Shown piece by piece: positions 18,317 to 25,899 of a DNA stretch of 64,000 nt. The stretch is from assembly GCA_947452905.1 (NCBI GenBank), contig CANGEP010000009.1, forward strand, positions 33,935-97,934. The letters are read 5' to 3'. The notes below the pieces were generated by a model. It was not told the DNA's origin. It did no database searches and saw only the letters and a program-made list of their open reading frames with translations. Within the stretch, counting starts at the first letter, position 1. Every line of letters starts with the position of its first letter. Both the position numbers and the translations under genes were made by a program. The DNA comes from Bacteroidota bacterium (GTDB taxonomy: Bacteria; Bacteroidota; Bacteroidia; Chitinophagales; Chitinophagaceae).

Positions 18317-18988
18317 CTAAGGAGTATTGATTACTTTAACTACTAAGCCACCCAATGACCAGGATTCATCGCATTTTGGATCGGGTACATTGGTTTGCAC
18401 TAAATAATCTCTTAATGAGATAGTTGCTTTTGATCCAGTGTGTTGAATTGTTTTTTCGATTTTATACACCGAGGTTCTAAAATCATTACCACCACTACAA
18501 ATACTAGGCATATCTCCAAATGCGCCAGTGCGAGGTGGATTATTAATAATGCCTACATAATCGGCGGGATAGGATTGATATAAACAATAAAGTGCATTAC
18601 AAGGAGAGTTTGAAAAAGTAGAATGAATAATTCTATTGCCATCTAAAGTAACCTCCCAAATATCTGGACCATCAATCCCACCAAAATTATTATTACCATC
18701 CCAGGTATCATGCATATGAGGTTCAACAATAATCTGAATAGCTTTATGTGCTGGCAGATTATCTAAGTTAAGTGTAAAACCTCCATTATTATATCTTCCT
18801 AAATAGGTATCACCATTGTTTTTATATAAAATAGCACCTGTTAATTTTTCGGACGATCCCGACTTAAAATTATTATTATATACTACCGACTCGTTATATC
18901 CCGATTTCACACACCCGAACAACATCGTCATCCCCATAAAAAGGACAAAAAACTGCAGTTTGGAATGAAAAAATTTGCGCTCTAACAT
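18317..18988 (-). CDS. Secreted lipoprotein of unknown function at the head of the polysaccharide cluster
   Basis: I do not recognise this family. The chosen start (MLERKFFHS) puts a short basic stretch before a hydrophobic core and a lipobox MLFGC, making the mature N-terminus about Cys26. The longer track start at 19027 adds 13 residues without function. The mature part has YLGRYNNGGFTLNLDNLP, the acidic stretch DTWDGNNNFGGIDGPDIWEV, and Cys pairs (CNALYC, plus two more) that suggest a disulfide-stabilised beta-sandwich outside the cytosol. It is immediately upstream of the flippase gene and looks like the first gene of the minus-strand polysaccharide unit. A role in handling the polymer is only a guess from position. 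Confidence 0.7.
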   Translation of the reverse strand: MLERKFFHSKLQFFVLFMGMTMLFGCVKSGYNESVVYNNNFKSGSSEKLTGAILYKNNGDTYLGRYNNGGFTLNLDNLPAHKAIQIIVEPHMHDTWDGNNNFGGIDGPDIWEVTLDGNRIIHSTFSNSPCNALYCLYQSYPADYVGIINNPPRTGAFGDMPSICSGGNDFRTSVYKIEKTIQHTGSKATISLRDYLVQTNVPDPKCDESWSLGGLVVKVINTP

Positions 18989-19074
18989 AGGTGATTTTTT
19001 AAAATGCTTCGCCGCTCTTAGTCCCATTTTTGATACACAAGTGACTAAAAAACAAAGGTTTATTTATATGGAAA

Positions 19075-19082
19075 CAAAATTA
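19075..19082 (-). promoter_or_regulatory. Possible -7 box upstream of the polysaccharide cluster
   Basis: On the minus strand TAATTTTG fits TAnnTTTG and lies about 87 nt before the lipoprotein start. No convincing TTTG -33 box stands 19-20 nt upstream, so this is only a candidate. Confidence 0.3.
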
Positions 19083-19162
19083 TTTAAAATAATCTAGACC
19101 ATGGCTTAAAAAACACCTAAATAAATGATAAATACGGGATTACCCCCAGATAAGGAGTGCCT

Positions 19163-20503
19163 TTATCTGGTAAGCCTATACATTGTAAGTGCAGCACGTT
19201 TAATTAATATAGGGAACTCCTTTAAATTAATGGTTTCGCCAGGTGCATGCGCCCCTTTACCTGATGCCCCAAGGCCATCAATACAGTCTAAATATTGAGC
19301 TACATAAGAGATATCACCTGCCCCTCTGGATCCTGGATCGCCTGCAACAGTTTCACCTAGGCCCATATCGGTGCTTACTCCATTAATAATAGTTACTAGT
19401 TTTTCATTGCCTGCTGTGGGTGCCATACTTGGAATACCGTCCTGAAAATGAATAGTCGCTTTTGTGCCAGCCAAATTATGGCTCACTATTTTTTGCATGG
19501 TAGCTCTTGCTTTATCTTTTTGCGCTTCGGTTAAAAAACGTAAATCACCCACCACTTTAGCTGATGGTGAAATAATATTGGTTTTACCAATCGCTGAGCC
19601 AGTGCCTTTAGCATCGCTAAACTGCATATCAGATCCTCCTATAAAAATACCTGGATTAAAAGTTAAATATTTTTCGCTGCTCAATTGCTCTCTAAATTCA
19701 TTTACAATACGAGCTGCTTCATAAATAGCACCATAGCCAGCACTTTGTGTAAACACACCACTACTATGCCCTGTTTTAGCTGTTACCTCTAAACTCCATC
19801 CACTAGCACCTCTGCGAGCAGTAGCCACTGAGTGTAAACCATTCGCACCCTCAAATGCCAAAGCAATATCATGTTGTTTAGCCGTTTCTATAAAATCACC
19901 TCTAGTAATTTTTCTTGGATAACCCGCGTTCTCTTCATCGCCAGTGAAATAAGCAGTAATAGCTGCGTCATTTAATAATCCTTGTTCATGCAAAGCTTGC
20001 AAAGCAATTATCATAACAACATCGCCTCCTTTCATATCATTCGCTCCTTGCCCTGTGGCGGTTGAATCGTTTAAGATGGTAAAAGGATTGGCTGGCATAT
20101 CGGGTTCAAAAACAGTATCAAGATGACCAATTAAAAAAAGCTTTTTACCTTTTGGTTTTTTGTTGCTTAAACTACTGGCCACTAAATGCCCCGCACGCTT
20201 AATAGAATCGGGCATGGCTACCCAATGCGTTTGTAATCCTGCTGCTGCTAACTCTTTTGCAAATAAAGCGCCTACTTTTTTAACCCCTTCTACATTTAAA
20301 TTACCGCTATTAATATTCACCGACTCTTTTAATAATTCAATTGCCCTTGGCATATTCGCATCAATATAAGCAAGTATCGCTTGCTCTTCTTTATTTAATC
20401 CATTACTTATTAAACCACTCGTTTTCGCATTTTGTGCTTTTGCAATTTGAGGAGAAAAACTTAAGACTACACCCAGGAATAATACAAGTGAAAAACTTTT
20501 CAT
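19163..20503 (-). CDS. Secreted M20 family metallopeptidase (glutamate carboxypeptidase-like)
   Basis: Zinc-dependent exopeptidase exported by a signal peptide ending near QIAKAQ. Dinuclear zinc ligands are in place: H127 and D129 in GHLDTV, bridging D156 in GANDMKGGD, catalytic E190 with E191 in TGDEENAG, E218 in AFEGA, and the late His in GKGAHAPGET. A dimerisation domain lies between about residues 230 and 340. Length 446 residues matches the CPG2/M20A group, which removes C-terminal glutamate or cleaves small peptides. The exact substrate cannot be read from sequence. Monocistronic by position, with 126 nt to the divergent small membrane ORF. Confidence 0.92.
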   Translation of the reverse strand: MKSFSLVLFLGVVLSFSPQIAKAQNAKTSGLISNGLNKEEQAILAYIDANMPRAIELLKESVNINSGNLNVEGVKKVGALFAKELAAAGLQTHWVAMPDSIKRAGHLVASSLSNKKPKGKKLFLIGHLDTVFEPDMPANPFTILNDSTATGQGANDMKGGDVVMIIALQALHEQGLLNDAAITAYFTGDEENAGYPRKITRGDFIETAKQHDIALAFEGANGLHSVATARRGASGWSLEVTAKTGHSSGVFTQSAGYGAIYEAARIVNEFREQLSSEKYLTFNPGIFIGGSDMQFSDAKGTGSAIGKTNIISPSAKVVGDLRFLTEAQKDKARATMQKIVSHNLAGTKATIHFQDGIPSMAPTAGNEKLVTIINGVSTDMGLGETVAGDPGSRGAGDISYVAQYLDCIDGLGASGKGAHAPGETINLKEFPILIKRAALTMYRLTR

Positions 20504-20629
20504 ATAAAAAATTTGAATGTTTTCTAATAATATTTACAAGATACAAAAAATAAATGTGTAGAAGCTATGCTAAATTTTAAATTATTACTAATCAAAGTGA
20601 TTACATTGTTTAACAATTAAACTTATTGT

Positions 20630-20818
20630 ATGCTAGTATTTTTTATTATGATTTTTATTTGGTTAGTAATTTTTAATATCATGATATGGATTTATGATGA
20701 CTCTAAACTATCCTCCTCCATTAAGAAAAGTAAAAAAATACTCAAAATTGGCGCTATTGCTACACTAATAATTAATTTATTAATAATAATTGGAACTTGG
20801 TTATATACAAAAATGTAA
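20630..20818 (+). CDS. Small two-helix membrane protein, unknown function
   Basis: Sixty-two codons encoding two strong hydrophobic helices (about residues 2-21 and 40-59), separated by a polar, lysine-rich loop (SKLSSSIKKSKKILK). I do not recognise it. Evidence that it is real: the composition is that of a membrane protein rather than a shadow frame, there is no gene on the opposite strand, and a stem-loop with a T-rich tail follows directly after the stop codon. It is divergent from the M20 peptidase. Function unknown; small membrane proteins of this kind can be accessory subunits or immunity proteins, but nothing here decides. Confidence 0.55.
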   Translation: MLVFFIMIFIWLVIFNIMIWIYDDSKLSSSIKKSKKILKIGAIATLIINLLIIIGTWLYTKM

Positions 20819-20820
20819 AT

Positions 20821-20857
20821 TAGATGGGGTGCACTATGTATCCCATCTATTATTTTT
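20821..20857. terminator. Rho-independent terminator between the small membrane ORF and the TonB receptor gene
   Basis: Perfect 8-bp stem TAGATGGG/CCCATCTA with a 13-nt loop, followed on the plus strand by TTATTTTT. It sits between convergent genes and overlaps the last codon region of the receptor gene by a base or two. Confidence 0.65.
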
Positions 20858-23258
20858 AATCAAACTGTAAAGGCACATTCAATTTAAGACTAAAATTACG
20901 GCCCATATTATATACGCCCATACGGCCGGTAGCAAGGTTTTCGGCGGTGTACTTTAAACGACTTAAATGATTTTGATAAGCCACATCGCCTAAGTTTTGA
21001 GCAACTAAGGAAAGGCTGCATAATTGTTTGCCCTTTTTGGTAACCTGAGTGCCCACACCCAAATTTATTAAATGATAAGCGGGTGTCACAGTTTCGGTAT
21101 TATATCCTGTAAATGGATTGTCTTGTGCCGATACATTATCGATTTGTACACTTAGATAAGTATTTTTTAAATGATCGGCATTATTATCAAGCTCATATCT
21201 TAATTCAGAAATCCATCTAAGTGAAGGAATATTAGGCAAGTTATTACTGCCATCAATTGCCTTTGCAAATTGACCTCTCACATAAGAAAAAGTATTTTCG
21301 ATATGTAAGCCATCAATAGGATGTGGATGAATATCTACATTGAATTCGGCGCCAACTAAATGAGCGTTTTGTTGACGATAAGCAAAAGCAAAAAAGGGAT
21401 TATGGTTGGCATCTATTATAACAGAGTCGCCTCCTTTTTTAGCTTCCAATTTTTGATAAAAAATATAATCGGTTACTTGATTGTAAAAAACACTACCTGC
21501 AAAAGAAACATGCTCGTCGCTCCACTCGGCGCCTACATCAAATTGTAAACTTTTTTCGGATGCTAAATTTGCATTGCCATATTCATAACGATTAGTGCCT
21601 TCATGCGCACCATTGCTTCCTAGTTCGGAGAGATTGGGAGCGCGGTATCCGCGCGCAACATTAAACTTAATAACTAAATCCTTACCAGCTTCATAGGTAA
21701 GGCCAAAAGATCCTGCCATAGCACCATAATCCTTGGACACATGATTATTACTCAATAGTTGATTAAACTCAATGCCTTTTTTATCAATTCTTGCACCACC
21801 ACTCATGGTTAAAGCCCCAGCTCTTTTTTGCGTATAAAAAAACAAGCCTAATTCCACCGATTTATATTCGGGGATTAAAGCCTCTACTCCTCTATTTTTA
21901 TTTTCTTGTTGCATACCATTTACGCCAATAGTATGTTTCCAATTATTTTTTTCGGGTAATAAATATTGAAAGGAATAATTAAGTGTGCCTAAATCAAAGT
22001 ATAAACTTTTTTCGGAGGGCAAGTCGATATTACCAAACTCTTGTCGCTGATTTCTTTGATAAGCGATATTGGCTTTTAAGCGTCCCGTTCCCCAGTTAAT
22101 ACTATTGTCTAAAATATATTTTGTGTGTCGAATATATTGATAGGGAACAGTAGGGGTTGTGCTGCTAAAGTCGCTAGTAGTAGCTTCTACAGATGACTGT
22201 CCAGCTACTTGTTTAATAAATGCACCACTGGCATTGCGCTCTCCTTCGATCATTCCTAATTTTTGGGAAAACTGATTAATAATTAAATGAGAATAGCCCC
22301 ATTGCTTTTCAATACCTAAAAATCCACCCCCATTTAATTCATTAAACTTTGAATTAAACACATAGCCATCATATTTATTTTTATAATCACTAGCTTTTTT
22401 AGTAGAAGCATTTATGCCCCAAACAATACCATTTTTATTACCAGCAAGATCAAAGTGGGTACCTAATAAATTATTATTAGTTTGATAGTTACTAAAAACA
22501 TTCCCTCTTATTGCACCCTCTGCAACAGGTACATTAGACACTACATTAATCACTCCCGATAAAGCCTCACTACCATAAATAATAGAAGCAGGTACTTTTA
22601 AAACTTCGGTACGTGCTACATTGTATTCATCAATTTCAATACCATGCTCATCGCCCCATTGTTGCCCCTCTTGTCTTACTCCATCATTTAACATCACTAC
22701 TCTATTATAACCCAAGCCTCTGATAACAGGTTTTGAAATGGCAGGCCCAGTGCTTAATTGAGTAACTCCTGGTGTTTTGGATAAGGCATCTATAAAATTG
22801 GTGCTGGCCCCTTTAAATAAGTCCTCTTTCTTTAAAATGGTTATAGGAGTAGGCGTACGCTTAGCTGAAGTGGCTCTTAAAAAACTGGTAACCGTAACAT
22901 TTGTGCTTTCGACAGCCGTATGGTTTAAAGTAAAATTTTGTTCTTGATTCGATTTTAATTCGATGGTCTTAGTGCTAATAGCATAACCTATATAACTGGC
23001 TTCTACTAAATAATTAGCTGTTGGCAGTTCGATTTGATAAACTCCTTTATCATTGGTAACCACCCCTTTTTTTAGATCGGGAAAATAAATATTGGCCCCC
23101 TGCAAAACCTGTCCTGTTGCCTGATCGGTTACCCTTCCTTGTAAAATATACCTTGATTTAGTGCTCGAAACCTGCTTTGTATTTTGAGCAAAAATGGGTG
23201 ATAAAAACGACATCAAACAAATCCACCCCAACACTAGTATCGGTATCTTTTTGAACAT
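20856..23258 (-). CDS. TonB-dependent outer-membrane receptor with carboxypeptidase-regulatory-like N-terminus
   Basis: Energy-dependent outer-membrane transporter of 800 residues. After the signal peptide (LSPIFAQ) comes a carboxypeptidase D regulatory-like domain (GRVTDQATGQVLQGANIYFP, about 38-120). Next is a plug domain (about 135-250) with SKPVIRGLGYNRVVMLNDGV and the closing EVLKVPASIIYGSEALSGVINVV. A 22-strand-type barrel follows, ending in FSLKLNVPLQFD with terminal aromatic strand features. No SusD gene is adjacent, so polysaccharide uptake is less likely. The plug loop QQWGDEHGIEIDEYN resembles metal/siderophore receptors, but the substrate is uncertain. No Fur-like site was recognised. 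Confidence 0.93.
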   Translation of the reverse strand: MFKKIPILVLGWICLMSFLSPIFAQNTKQVSSTKSRYILQGRVTDQATGQVLQGANIYFPDLKKGVVTNDKGVYQIELPTANYLVEASYIGYAISTKTIELKSNQEQNFTLNHTAVESTNVTVTSFLRATSAKRTPTPITILKKEDLFKGASTNFIDALSKTPGVTQLSTGPAISKPVIRGLGYNRVVMLNDGVRQEGQQWGDEHGIEIDEYNVARTEVLKVPASIIYGSEALSGVINVVSNVPVAEGAIRGNVFSNYQTNNNLLGTHFDLAGNKNGIVWGINASTKKASDYKNKYDGYVFNSKFNELNGGGFLGIEKQWGYSHLIINQFSQKLGMIEGERNASGAFIKQVAGQSSVEATTSDFSSTTPTVPYQYIRHTKYILDNSINWGTGRLKANIAYQRNQRQEFGNIDLPSEKSLYFDLGTLNYSFQYLLPEKNNWKHTIGVNGMQQENKNRGVEALIPEYKSVELGLFFYTQKRAGALTMSGGARIDKKGIEFNQLLSNNHVSKDYGAMAGSFGLTYEAGKDLVIKFNVARGYRAPNLSELGSNGAHEGTNRYEYGNANLASEKSLQFDVGAEWSDEHVSFAGSVFYNQVTDYIFYQKLEAKKGGDSVIIDANHNPFFAFAYRQQNAHLVGAEFNVDIHPHPIDGLHIENTFSYVRGQFAKAIDGSNNLPNIPSLRWISELRYELDNNADHLKNTYLSVQIDNVSAQDNPFTGYNTETVTPAYHLINLGVGTQVTKKGKQLCSLSLVAQNLGDVAYQNHLSRLKYTAENLATGRMGVYNMGRNFSLKLNVPLQFD

Positions 23259-23309
23259 ACCATAAAGTTAGTTCAAAAGACTTACACAACAATAGAGATT
23301 AATTTTAGC

Positions 23310-23474
23310 TTAATTAGCTTTTTTTTGATTACCATATCTGAAATTTAATATCACGAGAATAATACTAATCAAAAAAAAGCCAATTAAACCAAAGTCGGTT
23401 TTACTTAATTTAGTAAAAAACACACCGAAAATAATAAGATAAATAATTGTCAAAAACTTTAGTGTGTTTTTCAT
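23310..23474 (-). CDS. Short two-helix membrane protein (54 codons, absent from the ORF track)
   Basis: Reading the minus strand gives MKNTLKFLTIIYLIIFGVF... ending in ...NFRYGNQKKAN and a stop, 54 codons in all. It has a basic N-terminus, a first hydrophobic helix (about 6-20), a polar turn (TKLSKTD), a second helix (about 29-44), and a basic tail. It starts 10 nt after the stop of the cysteine-rich lipoprotein gene on the same strand, so the two are probably co-transcribed. The family is not recognised. A role as accessory or immunity protein for its neighbour is a hypothesis from gene order and topology only. Confidence 0.55.
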   Translation of the reverse strand: MKNTLKFLTIIYLIIFGVFFTKLSKTDFGLIGFFLISIILVILNFRYGNQKKAN

Positions 23475-23484
23475 ATAAGTGAAT

Positions 23485-24153
23485 TTAAGGTAATGGGCAA
23501 TAATTATCTATGCATGCAACCCCTGCTGCTGCTTCAATTGTTCCACATAGCAACACACAAACTGGTGTTCCAAGTCCAGCTGTTAAGCCAATACAATTGG
23601 CATGACACAAAATTCCAGTTGCAAGTGCTGCTGACGTGCATAATGAATATTTCCAACCACAATCATTAAGCATATTTATTTCTATTAATGAATTTGTTGC
23701 AATACGGTCAATAATTACAGACTTTAATAGTTGTGAATTTATTTCTTGAGATAAAACCTGATTACATGCTGTATCTATTTGCTGCATTGAAACATAATTA
23801 AATTTTCTATTTATTTGATTCCAATTATTACTATATTTTTTTGCATAATCTTTTAGAAAGCTTACATTTTCATTCCCTATAAACTCATCTACCAAATAGC
23901 TTGCATTACTTGAATTTAAGTCTTTGTCGTTTAAAGATTCAATTTTATTTTTTAATTCGACTAAAGTCATCCCTTTAGTGATAGCTAAATGCGAAATAAA
24001 TTTTAATAAATCTCTTTCTTGATTTACAACATTAATAAAATTTGTATCCTGTGAAAGTTTATTTGTTTTTATGGCCATTGGTTCAACAGAGGTCTTTGAA
24101 CAACTGCCTAAAATTGCACAAAATGCAAAAACACGAAAAAATTGATATTTCAT
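23485..24153 (-). CDS. Lipoprotein with C-terminal cysteine-rich hydrophobic domain (halocin C8-like pattern)
   Basis: Predicted lipoprotein: basic start, hydrophobic core, lipobox ILGSC with lipidated Cys18. Residues about 20-165 are polar and largely helical. The last 58 residues are quite different: hydrophobic, glycine/alanine-rich and holding eight cysteines (CGWKYSLC, ILCHANC, PVCVLLC, VACIDNYC), enough for four disulfides. This spacing and composition recall the Cys-rich core of halocin C8-like peptides, in which an inhibitory C-terminal peptide is released from a precursor. That likeness is from memory and unproven; it may equally be a structural disulfide domain. It is followed by a 54-codon membrane protein gene. 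Confidence 0.6.
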   Translation of the reverse strand: MKYQFFRVFAFCAILGSCSKTSVEPMAIKTNKLSQDTNFINVVNQERDLLKFISHLAITKGMTLVELKNKIESLNDKDLNSSNASYLVDEFIGNENVSFLKDYAKKYSNNWNQINRKFNYVSMQQIDTACNQVLSQEINSQLLKSVIIDRIATNSLIEINMLNDCGWKYSLCTSAALATGILCHANCIGLTAGLGTPVCVLLCGTIEAAAGVACIDNYCPLP

Positions 24154-24309
24154 AAAAATGGTTTTAATGAATAATGAAATTAACAGCCAGAAGAAACCAG
24201 ATTTATGTATTAATACTATTAGGAAATGTACTAAATAGTAATTTATCTATTGATTTTGAACCTTTTAAGCCATAATTGGTTATAAGAATAGGACTTTGAA
24301 GGAACATTA

Positions 24310-24341
24310 TTTGGTGAGAATCAAATAAGTATGTAATTTTG
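24310..24341 (+). promoter_or_regulatory. Bacteroidetes-type promoter of the nitroreductase gene
   Basis: TTTG (24310-24313), a 20-nt spacer, and TAATTTTG (24334-24341) match the -33/-7 consensus TTTG-N19/20-TAnnTTTG exactly. The distance to the ATG at 24378 leaves a leader of about 30 nt. Confidence 0.75.
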
Positions 24342-24377
24342 ATGTTCAAACATTAATTAAACTATAAAACAATAATT

Positions 24378-25007
24378 ATGAATTTATTAGATGCATTAAA
24401 ATGGCGTTATGCTGTTAAAAGAATGAATGGCGCTAAAATACCCGCACAAACTTTGGATAACATTTTGGAAGCTACTCGTTTAGCACCAAGCTCATTTGGT
24501 TTAACTCCCTATAGTATTTTGGTAATTGAAGACGAAGAAACAAGAAAAAAATTACAACCACATTTTTATAACCAACCTCAAATTGGTGAATCAAGTGCCG
24601 TAGTTATTTTTGCAGCACACACCACCATTAATGAAGCTAGTGTGGATGCCTACATGCAAGAAATTGCTGAACAAAGAGGCGTACCTGTGGATGCTTTAAA
24701 AGATTTTGCAGGATATGTAAAAGGAGCTATCGCGCATCAGTCTGCAGAGCAATTACAAATATGGGCTGCTAAACAAACTTATATCGCTTTAGGCTTTGCC
24801 TTAGTGGCAGCTGCTAGTGAACAAGTGGATGGTACACCTATGGAAGGTTTTGATCCTGCAGCAGTGGATGCTGAATTAGGATTAGCTGCTCAAGGTTTAC
24901 ATGCTACAGTAGCTTTAACATTAGGTTATAGAGATGCTGCAAATGATTATTTATCTGGTGCTTTAAAAGTTAGACGTACTGCTGATAAATTAATTATTAA
25001 AAAATAA
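24378..25007 (+). CDS. NAD(P)H-dependent nitroreductase family oxidoreductase
   Basis: Predicted FMN-dependent cytosolic reductase of the nitroreductase fold (NfsB/NfnB-like), 209 residues. FMN-contact signatures are visible: the N-terminal RYAVKRMNG (phosphate-binding Arg/Lys), RLAPSSFGLTPY at about 34-45, and a late GLHATVALTLGYRD, where the GY.. loop closes over the flavin. Physiological substrates (quinones, nitro-compounds, dihydropteridines) cannot be told apart by reading. It is monocistronic, with its own consensus promoter and a perfect terminator hairpin. Confidence 0.92.
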   Translation: MNLLDALKWRYAVKRMNGAKIPAQTLDNILEATRLAPSSFGLTPYSILVIEDEETRKKLQPHFYNQPQIGESSAVVIFAAHTTINEASVDAYMQEIAEQRGVPVDALKDFAGYVKGAIAHQSAEQLQIWAAKQTYIALGFALVAAASEQVDGTPMEGFDPAAVDAELGLAAQGLHATVALTLGYRDAANDYLSGALKVRRTADKLIIKK

Positions 25008-25047
25008 TTGTTTAAATCGTATAGCAAGTATACAGATTTGATTTTAT

Positions 25048-25078
25048 AAAAAGGGCGACTCAAAGAGTCGCCCTTTTT
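25048..25078. terminator. Strong bidirectional terminator between the nitroreductase and higA-like genes
   Basis: Perfect stem AAAAAGGGCGACTC / GAGTCGCCCTTTTT with an AAA loop. A- and T-runs on both flanks let it work in both directions for the convergent genes. Confidence 0.92.
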
Positions 25079-25080
25079 AT

Positions 25081-25437
25081 TTACACTTTTTTTAAAGCTT
25101 TACTTAATTTCCTTTTTTTATTTTGAGATTGTTTCTCATTTTTTTGTTTGATTCTTGCTAAGTCAAATTCATAAATCATTTGAGCTCTAGCCCAAATGAT
25201 AGCATCCATATTTAATGCAGGTCCTATTTTTAAAGCCATCTCAGCATTAATTCCTCTTTTTTTATTGATCACCTCATTTAGTTGTGAAGGAAGAATATTT
25301 GTTAATTCTGCAAAATATTTTTGTGTAAATCCCCTTTTTTTTAAAGCCTCTCTAAGCAGTTCTCCAGGATGAACTGCAACTGCGGGAACTAAATCATTAA
25401 TATTAATGCCCACTTCCAAATATTCACTTTTTTTCAT
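25081..25437 (-). CDS. higA: HigA-family antitoxin (HTH addiction-module antidote)
   Basis: Antitoxin and autorepressor of a type II toxin-antitoxin pair, about 118 residues from the chosen Met (MKKSEYLEVG). The XRE-type helix-turn-helix is clear: VHPGELLREALKKRGFTQKYFAELTN with recognition helix LPSQLNEVINKKRGI, then a HigA-like C-terminal segment (NMDAIIWARAQMIYEFDLAR) and a very lysine-rich tail. The ORF track starts at 25473. The Met at 25437 avoids overlap with the toxin gene and leaves 10 nt between them. Toxin-first order fits HigBA. Regulation is likely through the palindromes upstream of the toxin gene. Confidence 0.88.
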   Translation of the reverse strand: MKKSEYLEVGININDLVPAVAVHPGELLREALKKRGFTQKYFAELTNILPSQLNEVINKKRGINAEMALKIGPALNMDAIIWARAQMIYEFDLARIKQKNEKQSQNKKRKLSKALKKV

Positions 25438-25447
25438 TGTAATTTTT

Positions 25448-25762
25448 TTAACTGTAATGGTTGCTAATTTCAATTATTTCTAAGGTATCTACAAAATCAA
25501 CTCTACTATAAACTTCTCTAAAAATTAAACGGTACTTTTTATTTAATCTAATAGAACTATACATAGCAAGGTTACCTTTTAATTTTTCATAATGAAAACC
25601 AGGATAAGTATTAATTTGACTTACTTTTTCAATTGACTTAATAAGCAATAGCACTATCTGATACTTTTTAATTAAAACCGGATTCGACCTAAATTGCTTA
25701 TTATTTATTCTTTTTCCATCATATAAATCAGCTAACATTTGATTCTTAAATACTATGTTCAC
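25448..25762 (-). CDS. higB: HigB/RelE-like toxin
   Basis: Predicted ribosome-dependent mRNA endonuclease of the RelE superfamily, HigB branch. VNIVFKNQMLADLYDGKRI is the expected first strand and helix. GFHYEKLKGNLAMYSSIRLNKKYRLIF holds the conserved KL.G and R.N..YR.. core, and DTLEIIEISNHY is the closing segment with its His-Tyr pair. The track uses GTG at 25798, but that codon lies inside a perfect palindrome. GTG at 25762, preceded by AAGGAAG, gives a protein of about 104 residues beginning at the first strand, and I prefer it. Full-length core, so probably active. Confidence 0.85.
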   Translation of the reverse strand: MNIVFKNQMLADLYDGKRINNKQFRSNPVLIKKYQIVLLLIKSIEKVSQINTYPGFHYEKLKGNLAMYSSIRLNKKYRLIFREVYSRVDFVDTLEIIEISNHYS

Positions 25763-25783
25763 CTTCCTTATTTTATAAAGATA

Positions 25784-25819
25784 CTTCAATAAATTCACAA
25801 ATATGTGAATTTATTGAAG
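25784..25819. promoter_or_regulatory. Palindromic operator candidate 1 upstream of higBA
   Basis: Perfect 15-bp inverted repeat CTTCAATAAATTCAC / GTGAATTTATTGAAG around a 6-nt centre (AAATAT), ending 22 nt before the preferred toxin start. The position suits binding by the HigBA complex. Confidence 0.7.
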
Positions 25820-25838
25820 ACCAGTTAATATACTGGTC
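25819..25838. promoter_or_regulatory. Palindromic operator candidate 2 upstream of higBA
   Basis: Perfect 7-bp inverted repeat GACCAGT / ACTGGTC around TAATAT, sharing its first base with the end of operator candidate 1. Both centres are 6 nt and AT-only. A weak promoter (TTTA-N19-TATCTTTA, 25852-25882, minus) lies just upstream. Confidence 0.55.
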
Positions 25839-25899
25839 GAGTGCTAGTTATTAAAGATAGAAGCTGAAATGCTAAGTATAAATACGCAAAAAGCGAATG

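Noticed and set aside
19146-19171. Hairpin CCAGATAAGG / CCTTTATCTGG at the end of the M20 gene
   Set aside because: It has a bulge and no T-run on the minus strand, so it is not a convincing terminator.
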